Shown here: positions 61,267 through 64,000 of the stretch, piece by piece
Layout of the letters: each line of letters opens with the position of its first letter
How positions within the stretch are numbered: the stretch's first letter is position 1
Program-made: the position numbers and the translations under genes
Assembly (NCBI GenBank): GCA_963969365.1
Contig: OZ017746.1
Coordinates: forward strand, 2,356,001-2,420,000
Reading direction: 5' to 3'
Origin: Asterochloris sp. CNOR1
Lineage: Eukaryota > Chlorophyta > Trebouxiophyceae > Trebouxiales > Trebouxiaceae
Length of the DNA: 64,000 nt
The notes under the pieces: generated by a model
What the model was told of the DNA's origin: nothing
What the model saw: only the letters and a program-made list of their open reading frames with translations
Databases searched by the model: none

Positions 61267-62383
61267 CTGTGTAAAGCTGTTCGACAGAGCCTTGCCTCCT
61301 TGTGCAGAGCTTGCTCAGGGTGCGAAATGCTGTTGTCGCCAACGCACTGCACCGGCTAAGTCAGCACAGTTTCCTAGAAGAGAAGTAGCTCATGCAGGCA
61401 GTCAATGCATCAAGTGCAGCCCAGCACAGCCAGCAGCCTGGACGTAGGAAGGTCCAAGTGCTGACCAGCCTGCCTGCCAAGTGATGTGTATCTGTACACC
61501 AGCGGGGAGCTCAAGGAGGCAGACCTGTGTATGGGGAGCCCTCCAAGTTGCCTACCTTCGTGCAGGTGCCCCAGATTGTCAGCATCAGGAGTGGGTGACC
61601 TGCACAGCACTACTCACTAGACCTGCCAGCTCTGCAGGCCTGCAGCAGGACAAGACGAGGTTTGGAGACAACAGTCAAGCCTGCTGGTGCACCCTTGCCA
61701 CTTGCCTGAGTGTCCTCATTATAGCGCTGCTCTACTGGTCATGCAATGGCACTACCTAGATGAGGTACCCCATACAAGGTGTTTCGGTTGAGTGATATGC
61801 CGGATTTGCCTGTGCCCATGTCACTGACATTGCACTGGAGAGCTGCCTGGCCCGCAGGTCACATCACGGTAGCAGCAGGTGCTCTGGCAGCCATGGCTGG
61901 GTTCCCCTTCCTGGCTGCAGCAGGCGGCATGTTAGGCCTGCTCATCATCTCCAATGCTGGAGTGTGCTCTGGAGGGCTCATTGCAGCCTCCACAAACGCC
62001 TCAAGGGCCTCAGGAGGCCGGCTATAAGAAGACATGCGCTACCCGCAAGAGCGATGCTGAGCAGCAGCAGCACACCTATTGCAGGTAGAACTCTGCACTC
62101 GCTGCCAGATGGGGGACGAGGGATACCATCTTGCAGACATACGCAGCACAAATCCTGGGACACAGCTCATGCTGTGCAGCAGGAGATGTGGGCAATTGCA
62201 GAAATGGTCCTGGGCATAGGGCTTTGGGCAGCTCATGAGACCTTGGCAGTCTGTGTCATGGGCTTCTCATGCCTTGCTCAATCTGGACTACCCTGCCCAC
62301 AGCACTATCAGCAGCGGCACACACAGTCTGAGGAAGCTCCTTCTTGAAGCCTCAGAAAATAGTGACATCAAGGATCAATAGCT
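61267..62383. other. 1.1-kb stretch between elongin C and VMA12 with no confident gene
   Basis: The plus strand has a frame (61779-62027) with a hydrophobic run ITVAAGALAAMAGFPFLA and AAAGGMLGLLIISN that could be a small two-helix membrane protein. A splice acceptor precedes it near 61859. Another plus frame around 61515 reads PVYGEPSKLPTFVQVPQIVS. The minus strand overlaps with its own hydrophobic frame (61978-62163). I cannot choose between them and recognise no family. Confidence 0.3.
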
Positions 62384-63417
62384 TCACTGCCGTTTCTTTT
62401 GTAGACCGCTGGGCGGCTGCTGCTGTTGTGTGGCGGGGGCAGGAGGAGCTCGATATCCATCTTGCAAGTGCCGATACTTCTCCAAGCTGGGAGGATGGGA
62501 GGTGCGAATGATCAGCAACACACTCTCCAGGAGCAGCGCCAGCACCAGCCCTACCAGTCCACAGGCGGCGTGCTGCAGAAGGGAACAATACATCTTCATA
62601 CCAGCACAGCCCAGATGGACAGTGCAGATAGGACGAGACAGCAGCGTACAGCCCACCACACTGGTCTTTAGGGACAGGCCACGGCCTGCCACATGCCCCA
62701 GGGCGTAAAAGGTCCCCATCATCACCAACACATGGATGCCAAAGGACAGCTGGTCCTTGAAGCTCCTGAACAAGCCCTCTGCAGCAGTTGCTGCCGCTCG
62801 CTCCTGCAGGCCCACAATGTGGCATATAGCTACATTTGTTAAGTTACCCTATCGGCTGCTTTGGCCATGTGCTGCAGGTCACATGGCAGAGGAAAGGCCA
62901 ACAGCGAAGTCATGCGGGCTGAACTAAGTTGGGATCAACAGCAGCTCTCAGTGGTGCTTTGCAGGCTGCCACTTACCTTCTCGGTCACATCATGCACCAT
63001 CCTGTCATAGTGTTGCTGCTCAAGAGCAGCCTGAAGTTTTGCTAACCGGGCCTGCAGCTCAGGGCTTTTCTGGCGAGCCTGCGGGGGCTGCAGCACCAGC
63101 TGGCTGCCCTTGCACACTGTGTGCAGTTGCAGGCCTGGCTCATCAGGTTGGACTGCTTGCAGCTGCTGTACCAAGTGCTTCAGCTGTGCCCACGGCACAG
63201 CCTTCTGGGGCAGGAGACTGCCTGCCTCTGCTCTGGTCTCCTGCAGGTTATGAGCAAACTGAGATGCTGTAAAGCAGCAGAAGTGGGACGTGGGCATGCA
63301 GCAGGGACTGGTGCTTGCTGAGCTTGGGCATGTCTAGGTCTGTACCTTGTCAAGGAGAATGCAGTCTGAGGCTTGGTTGATCACAGCTCGGATCCTTTCA
63401 GTGCTGTTTATCAGCAT
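62384..63417 (-). CDS. VMA12: VMA12/TMEM199-like V-ATPase assembly factor
   Basis: Four exons (63417-63346, 63240-62977, 62803-62657, 62572-62384) give 223 residues, all phases closing. The N-terminal TERIRAVINQA fits the family's opening helix. A linker and coiled coil follow (LQARLAKLQAALEQQHYDRM then VHDVTEK). Two membrane helices follow (LSFGIHVLVMMGTFYALGHV and LVGLVLALLLESVLLIIR), and then a cytosolic Gln/Pro-rich tail ending in the basic LQKKRQ. VMA12 and its homologues sit in the ER and help assemble the V-ATPase Vo sector. The KKRQ end is reminiscent of an ER-retrieval dilysine signal but not canonical. Confidence 0.87.
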
Positions 63418-63862
63418 GCAATGGGCTTGCTGAGGCCGGGATCAGCTTGCTGCTGGAGATTTGATATAATTAAAGGGGACGAGGTGTTGCACAGGTCCTC
63501 AATGGTTTGCAGGCAAATGGTGCCTCCTCGGTGCCATGTATGGGACCTTTTGTGACGCTCCCTCAGAATCAGCAGGTGAAAGTTCAATTAGAGCTCGGCA
63601 TGGCGGAGGAAGGCTCTGCCGGGGTGCCAGCAACGTATAGGGGACGCTCCTTCAAGCTACTGACAAGCACAGCCGGTGAAGACTTTTCCTTTGCTTTGCG
63701 AAGGCCTCAACCCTCTTCGTGCACCTCACCTGTCATATGGCATCCAAATCATCAGGTGGCCTGGAACTCATAAGGGAGGCCTTGAGGCCCACTCCTCTTT
63801 CTGATGCTCAGCTAGCACTGGTCTGTGCAGGCACGGGATCTGCTGGCACTCCTAGGCGCACC
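63418..63862. other. gap between VMA12 and the dynamin-related start, with one open frame
   Basis: The plus-strand frame at 63600-63755 starts MAEEGSAGVPATYRGRSFK and ends at a CATCAG|GTGGCC donor, so it looks like an exon. Its phase does not match the next exon read as dynamin, which argues for a separate short gene, an alternative 5' exon, or chance. The rest (63418-63590) shows nothing clear beyond an AT-rich patch, TTTGATATAATTAAA (63460-63474). Confidence 0.3.
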
Positions 63863-64000
63863 ATGGGGGGCTTGGGAGCTGTTGGAGAAGCCCCCCAGAT
63901 GCCAGTCTTGTCCTCAGTTGCTCAAGTGGAGTCTCTAGGCCAGCTGTTGATCCCCACCATCAATCGTCTCCAAGACTTGTTTAATCAGGCAAGAGGCTTT
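63863..64000 (+). CDS. probable dynamin-related protein, first exon (3' end outside window)
   Basis: An ATG in a strong context (GCGCACCATGGGG) opens MGGLGAVGEAPQMPVLSSVA followed by ESLGQLLIPTINRLQDLFNQ. The LIPTINRLQDLF segment matches the helix just before the GTPase domain in DRP1/DRP3-type dynamins (S-VIP-VNKLQDIF). The G-domain would lie right of the window, so the call rests on about 15 residues. After LFNQ the sequence CAG|GCAAGA could be a GC donor, or the exon may simply continue. Confidence 0.42.
   Translation, partial: MGGLGAVGEAPQMPVLSSVAQVESLGQLLIPTINRLQDLFNQARGF

Noticed and set aside
1-64000. CRISPR arrays, tRNA/rRNA genes, LTR or DNA transposons, integrated virus
   Set aside because: No regularly spaced repeats, cloverleaf genes, terminal repeats, transposase, reverse-transcriptase or capsid-like frames were seen while reading both strands. 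Small tandem duplications account for the repeats found.

Overview
The window is nuclear DNA of a green alga. Almost every gene is broken into short exons by small introns with GT(G/A)AG donors and (T)GCAG acceptors. The DNA is GC-rich, and the best protein matches are to the plant/chlorophyte versions of each family. PsaG (photosystem I), a transit-peptide bL9, a chloroplast-type FHA protein and a VIR3-like M41 protease show a plastid-bearing, photosynthetic lineage. A plant-type mitochondrial bL20 and a MAP65 fit Chlorophyta, possibly Trebouxiophyceae; the species cannot be named from this. No rRNA, tRNA, CRISPR array, transposon or virus-like element was seen.

Layout, left to right. 1-5.9 kb (+): the 3' end of GID8 (CTLH/GID ubiquitin ligase), a myo-inositol-oxygenase-like gene that has lost most of its iron ligands, and HYPK (ribosome-associated NatA partner). 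6-18 kb (-): a MAP65/PRC1 microtubule bundler and, 80 bp upstream of it, a long coiled-coil/disordered gene with three YMxPTxS motifs. 18-31.6 kb: plastid bL9 (+), VIR3-like protease (-), an unrecognised helical protein (+), an LRR protein (-), a zinc-finger/UBA/PUG protein (+) and PsaG (-). 31.6-34.2 kb has no recognisable gene. 34.2-43.3 kb: CREG-like secreted protein (+), arginyl-tRNA synthetase (-) and mitochondrial bL20 (+). 43.7-56 kb: calnexin (-), a chloroplast FHA protein (-) and a TMTC-type O-mannosyltransferase (+). 56-64 kb: ASH2L/TRAUCO (-), a TEX47/BLUF-like protein (+), elongin C (-), VMA12 V-ATPase assembly factor (-) and the first exon of a probable dynamin-related protein (+).

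Genes are packed closely. Several divergent pairs have start codons only about 50-150 bp apart, and convergent pairs end 75-370 bp apart. There is no operon logic, but there are loose themes: microtubule organisation (6-18 kb), plastid proteostasis and photosynthesis (18-31 kb), and secretory-pathway folding and glycosylation (calnexin, TMTC, VMA12, CREG). Recurrent features are short tandem duplications that span splice boundaries and at least one well-supported GC-AG intron.

Exon coordinates were worked out by hand from reading frame, splice consensus and family alignment from memory. Where exon phases close exactly (HYPK, bL9, VIR3-like, UBA/PUG, CREG, bL20, FHA, elongin C, VMA12) the models are firm. 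For MAP65, the YMxPTxS gene, the 21-25 kb gene, arginyl-tRNA synthetase, calnexin, TMTC and ASH2L only the span and the conserved exons are reliable.
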